Positions 1 to 6,846 of a DNA stretch of 8,724 nucleotides are shown here, in pieces. The translations under genes and the position numbers were made by a program. Position 1 is the stretch's first letter, and each line of letters starts with the position of its first letter. Origin of the DNA: DATEVL01 sp964448245 (GTDB taxonomy: Bacteria > Chloroflexota > Anaerolineae > Anaerolineales > E44-bin32). Under the pieces are notes generated by a model that worked only from the letters and a program-made list of their open reading frames with translations, did not search any database and was not told where the DNA came from. The stretch covers positions 1 through 8,724 of the forward strand of contig CAYUWF010000097.1 in assembly GCA_964448245.1 (NCBI GenBank). The letters run 5' to 3'.

Positions 1-102
1 CTGCCCCGTGCGGAGCCGCCCGTAGCGAAGCGGAGGGCCTCTCCGCCACGATTCCGCTCTTGCTCGGGCGCTGCCGGCGGAGAGGGGGGGTGAGGTGGGA
101 AC
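1..102. repeat. Direct repeat, copy A (REP-like 3' element)
   Basis: This stretch is nearly identical to 6847-6954, in the same orientation. The first 47 bases differ at only one position (GTG versus GCG near base 9). The core is a perfect inverted repeat, CCTCTCCGCC at 38-47 and GGCGGAGAGG at 76-85, around a 28-nt loop. The copy ends in GGTGGGAAC just before the 3' end of the minus-strand histidine kinase gene. A weak hairpin (GGCC at 103-106 with AGCC at 116-119 on the plus strand) lies between the element and the stop codon. The left boundary is unknown because the window starts inside or at the edge of the element. It looks like a repetitive extragenic palindrome or a 3'-UTR structure; no coding content is visible. 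Confidence 0.85.
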
Positions 103-121
103 GGCCTTTCTTGGTAGCCTC

Positions 122-1843
122 TTAGAGGGGCACCTCAAGCCGAAGCCTCGTACCGCCGCCCGGAACCGAGTCGACCGTCAGCCGGCCGTTGAGCAGCTCG
201 GCGCGTTCCTGCATCCCCATCAACCCGTAGTGCTCCGCCGAGTCGAGGTCGGCCAGGGATGGCGGGATGGGGAATCCGACTCCGTCATCTTCGACGACGA
301 GGGCGAAGCGGTGAGGGTCGAAGTGCGTTTCCATTCTGACCGAGCGGGCCTGCGCGTGACGGGCGACGTTGCTGAGCGCCTCCTGGGCGATGCGATAGAC
401 GGCGATTTCCTGTTCGGGAGGCAGCCGCCGCGGCTCGCCGCTCGAGACGATCTCCACGTGGACCCCCGCCGCCGACCCGGCATCATCCGCCAGCATCTGG
501 AGCGCCGAAGGGAGGCCGAGATCCTCCAGGTAGATCGGCCGAAGGGCGCCGATCACTCGGCGGACGCCGTTGAGCAATCCCTGAGTCATGCGCCGCAGCT
601 CGGCCAGATGGTCGGAGGCCTCGGCCGAATTGCGGCCGACGGCCATCTGGGCCAGCTGGGTGCGTTGGTCGAGGGCAACCAGCGCCTGGATGGTGTCGTC
701 GTGCAGTTCACGCGCCACCCGGCGGCGCTCGTCCTCCTGGCTGCGCGTGACGGCGCCGGCATAGCGCCGGACTGACTGTTGATAGGTGCGCAGGCGATGG
801 GCCATCAGCACCAGCGTCTGCTGCAGCGACTTGATTTCGCGGATCCCGCCGACCGGAACTTCCAAGGCTTGGAAATCGCCGCGGCCCACCTCGGCCGATT
901 TGCTTTCCAGCGCGCGCAACGGCTGCACGACCTGTCGAATGGCGAAAGCCAACGCCAGGAGGGACAGCAGCAGGGCCGGGATCAGGACGAGGGGCGCCGC
1001 CTGAGTCTGGCGAAGCAGCGGGTTGTCGATCGATTCCCACGGCTCCTCCATCACGAGCACCCACCCCAGCGGCGGTACGGGGTTGAAGGCGAGCACATGT
1101 TCCTCGCCCTCGAAGTCGAGGAAAGCGACGCCGCCCTCCCCCTCCAGAGCTGCGGCCAGGCCGGGATGGCCGATCACATCCAGCCCGGACAGGGTTGAGC
1201 TGCGGCGGTACAAGGTCTGCAATTGGGGATCGACGAGCCAGGCTTGGGATCGGCTGTCTTCAGGGAACGTGTCGTCGAGGATGCGCCCGGCAAGGCTGGC
1301 GGGTTGAAAGGCTCCGACGGCGGATCGGTCCCCGCGGGCAAAGGCGACGAGGGTCATCGGCGGCTCTGACCCAGCTAAAGGCCGAGCCTCGGAGAACTCG
1401 GGTGCACCCGAGCCCCGGCTCCGTTCGAGCAATGCCGCCAGGTCCTGCTCGGCCCACCATGCGGCCGCTGTGCTGGACGCCAGAAGCCGCCCTTCTTCGC
1501 CTACGATGGCCAGGCCGCCTTCGAAGTCTGGACTGAGATAGCCTGAAGCGGCCAGAGCCGCCTCCGGTTCGGCGGTCTGGCCGGCGAGCACCGCCAACCC
1601 CTGGATAGAGAGGCCGCGCTGGCGAAGCTGTCCGGCGATCGCATCGGCGGCGGCGTGGCCGGCGCGCGCTTCTCTTTCGGCGACCAGCTTCCGCATCGCC
1701 TCGGAGTGCAGAACCAGGCTGCCGAAGGCGATGACGACAAGAAGGACGGTCAGTGGAAGGACGGCGAACAGCAGGAGCTGCAGAGTCAGCCCGCGCCCGC
1801 CGACTTTCGTCCGCGGGGCGGGGACGTGAGGAGTGGCCGTCAT
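122..1843 (-). CDS. Sensor histidine kinase (Cache-like sensor, HAMP, HisKA_3, HATPase_c)
   Basis: A 573-residue membrane histidine kinase of the NarX/DegS-like HisKA_3 class, expected to autophosphorylate and pass phosphate to the regulator encoded just upstream. TM1 is at about 21-45 and TM2 at about 283-303. Between them lies an extracytoplasmic region of about 235 residues with Cache-like features (WLVDPQLQT near 202-210, GWVLVMEEPWE near 260-270). A HAMP-like linker follows TM2 (VVQPLRALESKSAEVGRGD). The phosphoacceptor His381 lies in RRVARELHDDTIQAL. The ATPase has its N box at 488-497 (EALSNVARHA), DDGVGF at 519-524, GLMGMQERA at 540-548 and GGGT at 562-565. All catalytic motifs are intact and the length is normal. 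The ATG lies 7 nt after the regulator's stop codon, so the two are almost certainly cotranscribed. The ligand cannot be read from the sequence. Confidence 0.95.
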   Translation of the reverse strand: MTATPHVPAPRTKVGGRGLTLQLLLFAVLPLTVLLVVIAFGSLVLHSEAMRKLVAEREARAGHAAADAIAGQLRQRGLSIQGLAVLAGQTAEPEAALAASGYLSPDFEGGLAIVGEEGRLLASSTAAAWWAEQDLAALLERSRGSGAPEFSEARPLAGSEPPMTLVAFARGDRSAVGAFQPASLAGRILDDTFPEDSRSQAWLVDPQLQTLYRRSSTLSGLDVIGHPGLAAALEGEGGVAFLDFEGEEHVLAFNPVPPLGWVLVMEEPWESIDNPLLRQTQAAPLVLIPALLLSLLALAFAIRQVVQPLRALESKSAEVGRGDFQALEVPVGGIREIKSLQQTLVLMAHRLRTYQQSVRRYAGAVTRSQEDERRRVARELHDDTIQALVALDQRTQLAQMAVGRNSAEASDHLAELRRMTQGLLNGVRRVIGALRPIYLEDLGLPSALQMLADDAGSAAGVHVEIVSSGEPRRLPPEQEIAVYRIAQEALSNVARHAQARSVRMETHFDPHRFALVVEDDGVGFPIPPSLADLDSAEHYGLMGMQERAELLNGRLTVDSVPGGGTRLRLEVPL

Positions 1844-1850
1844 CGCCGAC

Positions 1851-2525
1851 TTAGCTGCCGTCGTTCATTTCCAGCACAGGAGGGATGATCCCCTGGGAGA
1901 CGGCCCGCATTACCGCCTCGGTCCGGCTGGCGGCGTGGAGTTTGCCGAAGATCTTCGCCAGATGACCTTGCACGGTTCGGTCGCTGATGGATAACTGTAC
2001 CCCGATGGCCTTGTTGGTATATCCGTAGGCCGCCAATCGCAAGACGTCCAGCTCGCGTTCCGTGAGCGCCTCGAGCGGGAGTGGTTCTTCGCCCGAGAAG
2101 CGGCTCATCAATTGGCGGGCGATGGCCGGGTCGAGGACCGACTTGCCGTCGCGCACGGAACGGACCGCCTCGACGATGTCTTCGGCGTCCGCCGTCTTGA
2201 GGACATAGCCGTTGGCGCCGGCCTGCAGCACGGCCCGCACGTACGGCTCGTCGTCGAAGGCGGTGAGGACGAGCACTCCGACCGGCAAGCGGTCGGCGCG
2301 GATGGCGCGTGCCACGTCGATCCCCGAGCGATGCGGCATCTGGATGTCGAGGACGGCGACGTCGGGAAGGAGCGAGCGGATGAGACGCAGGGCCTCGTCG
2401 CCATCGCCGGCCTCCGCCACGACCTCGATCTGACCGCTCGCTTCGAGAAACTGCCGAATCCCCTGGCGGACAACGGCATGGTCGTCCGCCAGGAGAACGG
2501 AGATCCGATCAGTCGAGGAGGTCAT
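1851..2525 (-). CDS. NarL/FixJ-family response regulator (REC + LuxR-type HTH)
   Basis: A 224-residue DNA-binding response regulator, the probable partner of the adjacent histidine kinase. The receiver domain spans about 8-125, with acidic pair Asp14-Asp15 (LLADDH), phosphoacceptor Asp60 (VAVLDIQMP), Thr88 (VLTAF) and Lys110 (YVLKT) all present. The LuxR/GerE helix-turn-helix spans about 151-215 (LTERELDVLRLAA, then YTNKAIGVQLSISDRTVQGH). Start choice: the open frame continues upstream through the YHS gene, but that part is a shadow. The ATG at 2525 gives MTSSTDRISVLLADD, a normal receiver N-terminus. No strong Shine-Dalgarno precedes it, so translation may be coupled to the YHS gene 26 nt upstream. 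Target genes are unknown; autoregulation of the YHS-RR-HK operon is plausible. Confidence 0.95.
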   Translation of the reverse strand: MTSSTDRISVLLADDHAVVRQGIRQFLEASGQIEVVAEAGDGDEALRLIRSLLPDVAVLDIQMPHRSGIDVARAIRADRLPVGVLVLTAFDDEPYVRAVLQAGANGYVLKTADAEDIVEAVRSVRDGKSVLDPAIARQLMSRFSGEEPLPLEALTERELDVLRLAAYGYTNKAIGVQLSISDRTVQGHLAKIFGKLHAASRTEAVMRAVSQGIIPPVLEMNDGS

Positions 2526-2551
2526 TGCGGACGGTCCCGGCGACAGGCCGC

Positions 2552-2734
2552 TCAACCTTGATGTTGGTGGTACATCGGAGGCGGAGTCAGCCGGCTGATG
2601 TACTTCTGCGGCTCCTGATCGAAGGACCGCTTGCACCCAGGAGCGCAGAAGTAGTAGTCCTTTCCTTCATAGACGGACTTATGGACGGCGGTCTTCTCTT
2701 CCACTTCCATCCCGCAAACCGGGTCGATCGCCAT
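2552..2734 (-). CDS. Small YHS-domain metal-binding protein
   Basis: A 60-residue protein that is essentially one YHS domain: DPVCGMEV at 4-11, then Y-x-G-K-x-YYFC ending at Cys30, with Cys34 and F38/P42/KY44-45 in the usual places. The likely metal ligands are Cys7, Cys30 and Cys34. The tail PPPMYHQHQG adds Met and His residues that could also bind metal. YHS domains occur in copper/silver P-type ATPases, in metal-resistance operons and as stand-alone proteins of unknown role. The ATG at 2734 has GAGGTG six bases upstream; an in-frame GTG at 2743 would add three residues. It is the first gene of the apparent YHS-RR-HK operon, which hints that the two-component system responds to metal or redox stress (inference). 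Confidence 0.9.
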   Translation of the reverse strand: MAIDPVCGMEVEEKTAVHKSVYEGKDYYFCAPGCKRSFDQEPQKYISRLTPPPMYHQHQG

Positions 2735-2808
2735 TCTGCTCACCTCACCTTCTCTGGCCAGCTGGCTCGATCTGGCGCTGGTCCCCTTGGTCGGACACGC
2801 AAGCGATC

Positions 2809-2828
2809 CCAGGTCTCCTGGAATTGTA
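2809..2828 (-). promoter_or_regulatory. Candidate promoter/operator for the YHS-RR-HK operon
   Basis: Read on the minus strand, a good -10 hexamer TACAAT (2823-2828) is followed one base later by a perfect palindrome, CCAGG-AGA-CCTGG (2809-2821), which would cover the transcription start. I see no convincing -35 at 16-18 bp, as expected of an activator-dependent promoter. The palindrome is a candidate operator. This lies about 75-95 bp upstream of the YHS start codon, in the 184-bp gap after the DUF2085 gene. Confidence 0.4.
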
Positions 2829-2918
2829 GGTCGAAATGCAGCCCCCGCCGAGCTTTAACGTGAGGGACGGCACCGCCCGGGGGAAGAGAACACCGTGGAG
2901 CCGCTGGCCGCCAATGCC

Positions 2919-3692
2919 CTACACCTCGGCCGACGCCGCAGACCCTACCGACGTTGGACCTACCCGCAGCAGGTCGCCTTCAAAGTATCCGTCCAGGCGG
3001 GGGACGGAGAACCAGGCGACGGCCAGGGCGAACAGGACGCCGCTCAGCAGGCGCATCCCCGCATTGAATGATCCCCAGGCGTCGCCGGCGTAGAACCCGG
3101 GGGCGAAGTGGCTGCCGGTGAGGGCCGCCAGCCACAGGTTCGAGTCGCGAAACCCCTGGCCGAAGCCGGCCAGATCGCTGAGGAAGTGAGTCGTGCCGTC
3201 CAGCGCAAGAGGCAGGAGCAGGACCATCAAGGCCCATACAGGGAGGGGGGAGAGGCGCCGGCGAAGGAGGCGGGTGCCGATCAGAAAGACGAACAGGCTG
3301 GTGTACATCGCCGTCATCCGGTCGGACCAGGCGACCTTCCATCCGATCTCGGCCGTGCCCGTGTAGGCCCGTAGCGCCAGCAGGCTAGCCGAGGCGCCAC
3401 CGATCTCGAGTTCGTCTGGAGGGTACATGATCTTCGGCCCGAACAGAAAGTAGGACCGCTGGGCGAACTGGTGACACTGGGTCGAGTAGACGGTGTAGAT
3501 CGCCTGCGCAGGCCGGGTCCATCCCACACGCATGAAGACCGGCGCCAGCCAGGGCAAGCCGGCATACACGCCAACGACGAGCAGCGCCGCCGGAAACCAG
3601 AGGCGGCGAAAGGAGAGGATACCGGGTCGCGCGGCCCGGGCCGGTCGCGCTGACGTCCGCTCAGCCTGTGCGAGTTGAGGCAAGCCTGCCAT
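2919..3692 (-). CDS. DUF2085-family integral membrane protein
   Basis: A 257-residue multi-pass membrane protein. It shows the DUF2085 signature: a CHQ motif at 73-75 followed by RSYFLFG (79-85), a later LDGTTHF (164-170), and FRDSNLWLAALTG (181-193), matching the family's R-x-SN...TG segment. Predicted TM segments are at about 31-54, 126-141, 152-167 and 215-231. The second cysteine pair present in many members after the CHQ..RS segment is absent, so it is a divergent member. The biochemical function of the family is unknown. The ATG at 3692 lies just after GGGGTGA; an in-frame GTG at 3698 is an alternative. It has the same orientation as the YHS operon but is 184 bp away, and that gap appears to hold its own promoter. 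Confidence 0.8.
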   Translation of the reverse strand: MAGLPQLAQAERTSARPARAARPGILSFRRLWFPAALLVVGVYAGLPWLAPVFMRVGWTRPAQAIYTVYSTQCHQFAQRSYFLFGPKIMYPPDELEIGGASASLLALRAYTGTAEIGWKVAWSDRMTAMYTSLFVFLIGTRLLRRRLSPLPVWALMVLLLPLALDGTTHFLSDLAGFGQGFRDSNLWLAALTGSHFAPGFYAGDAWGSFNAGMRLLSGVLFALAVAWFSVPRLDGYFEGDLLRVGPTSVGSAASAEV

Positions 3693-3698
3693 GTTCAC

Positions 3699-4092
3699 CC
3701 CGCAGGAATTCTAATGGAAGCGACCGCCGCAGGGGCGCGCCGAATGGCGGATGGCGGGCGGGCCGGTTCGCCAGGATTGCCCGACGCTCACGCGGCCAGG
3801 AGGCCCAGTTTGGGGTTCCAACCCAAGCTGAGATCGATACGACGATTTGTCAAGTCTAGGCGACGAGCCCGGGCGCCGGGCCGATTCACCTTCGAGGGGG
3901 TGGAAACAACCTACGCAGCCAGCGTGCGGGGTCGACATCTGTCCACTCATGGGCTAGAGGCGGCCGAGCTCCGCTAGATCAAAGGCCGGCGATTGCCTGC
4001 CAGTTCCGCGTATGCTAAACTAAATGGGATTTCAGACTCTGCTTGTCCGGTTTCCCCCTGGGAACCGGTTCTCCTCTCAAACCGAGGCCAAT
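3699..4092. other. Divergent intergenic region without a convincing gene
   Basis: About 390 bp separate the minus-strand DUF2085 gene from the plus-strand kinase (325 bp if the kinase starts at 4024). The frames that stay open here are arginine/proline-rich and look like no known protein. It contains a TTGGG/CCCAA hairpin (about 3810-3826), a perfect GCCCG-GGCGC-CGGGC stem-loop at 3867-3881, and on the minus strand a consensus TTGACA -35 hexamer (3848-3853) without a clear -10. Regulation of both divergent genes is probably located here. Confidence 0.6.
4011..4016 (+). promoter_or_regulatory. Candidate -10 element for the kinase operon
   Basis: TATGCT lies 7 bp before an in-frame ATG at 4024. 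If it is a -10 hexamer, transcription would start at or just before that ATG. That gives either a leaderless mRNA starting at codon 4024 or a leader of about 70 nt before the ATG at 4093. No good -35 is found at 16-18 bp (TTGCCT at 3993-3998 is too close), so this is weak. Confidence 0.3.
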
Positions 4093-5244
4093 ATGGCACC
4101 CGAGGCCTCCGGCCCCTGGTCCGGCAAGATCCTGGGAAAGTATGAAATCGGTCCTCTCGTCGGTCGCGGCGGGATGGCCGATGTGTACCGAGGCCGTCAC
4201 ACGCACCTGGAGCGGGACGTCGCCGTCAAGCTGATCCATCCCCATCTGACGGTCCGCGAGGGATTCGTCGATCGGTTCCGTCGGGAGGGGATCTCTCTGG
4301 CGAAACTGCGCCATCCCCACATCGTCCAGGTTTACGACTCGGGTAGTAACTTCGACATCTACTACTTGGTGATGGAGTATATCGACGGGCCGACGCTGGC
4401 CGAGCTCCTTAAAGCGCTCCATGACCAAGGTGAAGCCTACGCCCTGCGTGAGGCGGTCAGCCTGTTGCTTACGCTCAGCGGCGCGCTCGGATATGCCCAC
4501 CGAGAGAACATGGTCCATCGGGACGTCAAACCCGGGAACGTGATGTTCACCTCACGCGGCCAGGCGATCCTCACCGACTTCGGCCTGGTCAAGATGGTCG
4601 GATCGACCCTTAACACCGTCAGCGGAACAGTCCTCGGATCTCCTATGTACATGTCCCCCGAGCAAGGCTCCGGAAAGCCGGGGGATGGCCGCGGCGACCT
4701 GTACTCGCTCGGGGTCGTGCTGTTCGAGCTCGTCACGGGCCAACCTCCGTTCGAAGGTGACACGCCTTTCAGCATCATCATGAAGCAGGTCAACGAGCCC
4801 TTGCCGGCGGCGCGTTCCTTCAACCCCTCACTGCCCGAAATCGTCGATGACGTCATCGCCAAGGCGACGGTCAAGGATCCGGCGGGGAGGTATCAAACCA
4901 GTGATGAGTTTGCCAGTGGTCTACAGGGGATTCTTGTGGAGCTCGACGCGCAGGCTGCCGGGGCCGCGGTCCAACCGCTTCCCCCGGCAGGGCCGGCTCC
5001 CTTACCCGCCTCCGCCGAGGCGAGGATTTCGTTGGACTTCCTGACCGGCGTCTTGGTGCAGATCCTGGGGCCGATCGGCTCGATCATGGATTGGGCGCGC
5101 ATCGTCCGGGGAATGGGCGAAGACCCCCAAGCGTTCCCCGTCGGGCGAATCCCGGAACTGCTAGACCGATTAGCCACCCAATACCGGGTCACCGACGCCG
5201 ACAAGCGAACTCAGATTCGCCGCCTGGTCGACGAGCAACTTTAA
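4093..5244 (+). CDS. Hanks-type serine/threonine protein kinase, soluble
   Basis: A 383-residue bacterial eukaryotic-like kinase (PknB class), phosphorylating Ser/Thr on unknown substrates. The kinase domain covers about 17-275: glycine-rich loop VGRGGMADVY (23-32), catalytic Lys46 in AVK, HRDVKPGN (142-149), DFG (162-164), SPE (188-190), GDLYSLGVVLFEL (201-213) and GRYQT (265-269). The core catalytic motifs are present. A proline/alanine linker (about 288-308) leads to a helical C-terminal domain containing LGPIGSIMDWA, resembling the short GPI-containing domain found at the C-terminus of some bacterial kinases. There is no TM helix or extracellular sensor, so it is probably cytosolic. Start: ATG 4093 has GAGG five bases upstream and coding-like GC3 after it. 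An in-frame ATG at 4024 would add 23 residues of atypical codon use, possibly as a leaderless start. Its TAA is in the same reading frame as the next gene. Confidence 0.93.
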   Translation: MAPEASGPWSGKILGKYEIGPLVGRGGMADVYRGRHTHLERDVAVKLIHPHLTVREGFVDRFRREGISLAKLRHPHIVQVYDSGSNFDIYYLVMEYIDGPTLAELLKALHDQGEAYALREAVSLLLTLSGALGYAHRENMVHRDVKPGNVMFTSRGQAILTDFGLVKMVGSTLNTVSGTVLGSPMYMSPEQGSGKPGDGRGDLYSLGVVLFELVTGQPPFEGDTPFSIIMKQVNEPLPAARSFNPSLPEIVDDVIAKATVKDPAGRYQTSDEFASGLQGILVELDAQAAGAAVQPLPPAGPAPLPASAEARISLDFLTGVLVQILGPIGSIMDWARIVRGMGEDPQAFPVGRIPELLDRLATQYRVTDADKRTQIRRLVDEQL

Positions 5245-5312
5245 GGACATGCGGGGCTTCGCCACCGGGGATCAGCCGCACCTCCGCCGGCTGGCCCATG
5301 GCGATCCTCGCG

Positions 5313-5319
5313 AAAGGAG
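5313..5319 (+). promoter_or_regulatory. Ribosome binding site implying an ATT start
   Basis: AAAGGAG is a strong Shine-Dalgarno sequence, and six bases after it comes ATT at 5326, in frame with the HAMP protein. No ATG, GTG or TTG occurs in that frame between the kinase stop (5242-5244) and TTG 5443, which falls inside the first TM helix. The best-supported start is therefore the rare codon ATT. A small out-of-frame reading (ATG 5298 to TGA 5324) ends one base before it and could couple translation. Confidence 0.55.
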
Positions 5320-5325
5320 CCTGAT

Positions 5326-6492
5326 ATTTCTACGTCGTCAAGCAAGCCCCCGTCCGCCTCGTCTGTCACGTCGGCGGTCTCGCCCCCCCGAGCTCCGTTC
5401 TGGCGGGCGGAGAGGATCGGCCAAAAGCTTTCCTTCGGCTTCTTGCTTCTCTTCTTGATCCTGGCTGGCTACGGAGCCGTCACTTACCTCGGTCTTAGAC
5501 AGGTCGAAAAGAACTTCACCGACATGGAGGTCGACTCGATGCTGGCGATGGAGGCGGCCCATCTCCAGCGGCTCTCGGAGACTTCCTTGCTTCCCCTGGG
5601 CGACTACTTGCGCACGGGCGCCCCGGACGCCAAGGACAGGTTCGAGGTAATCGCCTTGGATCTCCAGGGAATCATGGGCCAAATGGGCGTCCCGGTGCGG
5701 GCGATGTCCTCCGCCGATCCGGGCGCCATGCCTGGAATGATCATGGAGACTCCCGCCCCGGCGGCGACGATGGAAGACATGGGGTCGTTCGCGCTCTCCC
5801 CGGAGGAAATGGGGATTGTCGAATCGATGGGGAGCGCTTGGTCCAGCCTACTGGCCGGGGCGGAACGGATCTTCGCCATCGAGGATCCGGTGGGGAATGA
5901 GCAGGCCCAGGATGAACTGAGCTCCCTTCAGCCCATGGCTGAGCGCCTTTCGGCATTTGCGCAAGGCCTGCACGCCGAGGAAATGAAGGACGTCCGCTTA
6001 AGCCGGGAATCAGCCGACGCGACCACAGCTCGGACGTCGATCTTTCTGGTGGCGGCCGTCGCGCTGGCGATTGGGGTGAGCATCCTGCTCTCCCAGGTGA
6101 TTGCCCGTGCCATCAGTCGCCCCATCCTTCGGCTCACCGATCAGGCGACGGCTATCAGCCTGGGGCAACTCGACACCCGGGTCGAGGTCAACTCGCGGGG
6201 GGAGGTGGGCGAGCTGGCGCGGGCCTTGGAACGGATGCGGACGAGCCTCAAGATGACGATCGATCGCCTTTCGGAAGAGGAGGAAGACCTGCGAAGTTGG
6301 ACGGCGCGTCTTGTCGAACGGGAGTTGCGACGAAAGGTGAGAGGCGGGATGATCGCCCTGGGGGGCCAGCGCTATGACGTGGGGCGGGACCTCGAAGGGC
6401 AGTCGGTGTATGTCAGGCTCGATCTCGATCTTCGTGAAATCGTCGTGACTCCCCCTTTGGGACCGCCTCGCCGAATGCCGCTTCGGAGTTGA
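5326..6492 (+). CDS. Two-TM HAMP-domain sensor protein with Met-rich extracytoplasmic insert
   Basis: About 388 residues from the inferred ATT start. A Ser/Pro-rich cytoplasmic N-terminus is followed by RAERIGQKLSFGF, typical of the residues just before TM1 in chemoreceptor-like sensors. TM1 is at about 36-57 and TM2 at about 236-258, enclosing a helical extracytoplasmic region of about 175 residues. In that region, residues 117-168 carry ten methionines (QMG, AMPGMIMETP, EDMG, EEMG and others). HAMP spans about 259-312 (SRPILRLTDQATAISLGQLD). A short acidic coiled-coil follows (DRLSEEEEDLRSW). The tail, about 332-378, is predicted beta-rich and resembles the C-terminal domain of integrase-type transposases. 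There is no MCP, kinase, cyclase or phosphatase output domain. Lying 81 nt after the kinase in the same frame, it may be the sensor for that kinase (inference). Starting at TTG 5443 instead would delete half of TM1 and is unlikely. Confidence 0.8.
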   Translation: MSTSSSKPPSASSVTSAVSPPRAPFWRAERIGQKLSFGFLLLFLILAGYGAVTYLGLRQVEKNFTDMEVDSMLAMEAAHLQRLSETSLLPLGDYLRTGAPDAKDRFEVIALDLQGIMGQMGVPVRAMSSADPGAMPGMIMETPAPAATMEDMGSFALSPEEMGIVESMGSAWSSLLAGAERIFAIEDPVGNEQAQDELSSLQPMAERLSAFAQGLHAEEMKDVRLSRESADATTARTSIFLVAAVALAIGVSILLSQVIARAISRPILRLTDQATAISLGQLDTRVEVNSRGEVGELARALERMRTSLKMTIDRLSEEEEDLRSWTARLVERELRRKVRGGMIALGGQRYDVGRDLEGQSVYVRLDLDLREIVVTPPLGPPRRMPLRS

Positions 6493-6846
6493 GGGCATCC
6501 TTGGCGACGTTGATGATCAAGGAAAGAAACCGGCCTTCTATTCCTTGTTTCAGCGTCTGTCTGCCTGTGGCTTTGCGGCCCTTTCGAGAGAAACTCCTGG
6601 GCCCAAACCGAAAGGCTGCGGAGTCGCCTGCTGGCTCATCGATCAGGCCGGTGGCCTTGCAGGTTGCTCAAGAAAAAGGGGCGACCGCTATCAAACCCCC
6701 ACCGCTGACCCTCGCGACACCTGCACCCCCTGGCACCGCCCGCCACACCGTCCCGGTGTCCTGCCGGGAGGGCAGGTGTGCGGCGCACCGCAGGTGCGGT
6801 GCAGGTGAGCATCCCGAAGGGGCTTCCCCTGCACCCGCCAGAGCTT
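6493..6846. other. Gene-free, strongly structured intergenic region
   Basis: No frame here looks like a known protein. The right half holds several strong inverted repeats: CCTGCC-GGGAG-GGCAGG (6760-6776), GCACCGC-AGGT-GCGGTGC (6785-6802) and GGTGCAGG/CCTGCACC (6798-6805 with 6828-6835, enclosing GAAG-GGG-CTTC). The second and third overlap, so they are mutually exclusive folds. None is followed by a T-run, so a simple intrinsic terminator is not supported. A structured RNA, or an extension of the adjacent repeat element, is possible. Confidence 0.5.

Noticed and set aside
95..775. Long plus-strand open frame opposite the histidine kinase
   Set aside because: It is a GC-driven antisense shadow: the minus frame has all histidine kinase motifs, while this one has no recognisable domain.
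2112..2561. Plus-strand open frame opposite the response regulator
   Set aside because: Antisense to a clearly coding receiver/LuxR gene; no domain and no ribosome binding site.
3675..3977. Plus-strand open frames in the divergent intergenic region
   Set aside because: Arg/Gly-rich, no ribosome binding site, and codon use unlike the neighbouring genes.
5249..5458. ATG 5249 frame with nearby AAGG as the start of the second kinase-operon gene
   Set aside because: It encodes an Arg/Pro-rich peptide and is out of frame with the TM-HAMP protein; it ends inside it. It could at most be a coupling leader.
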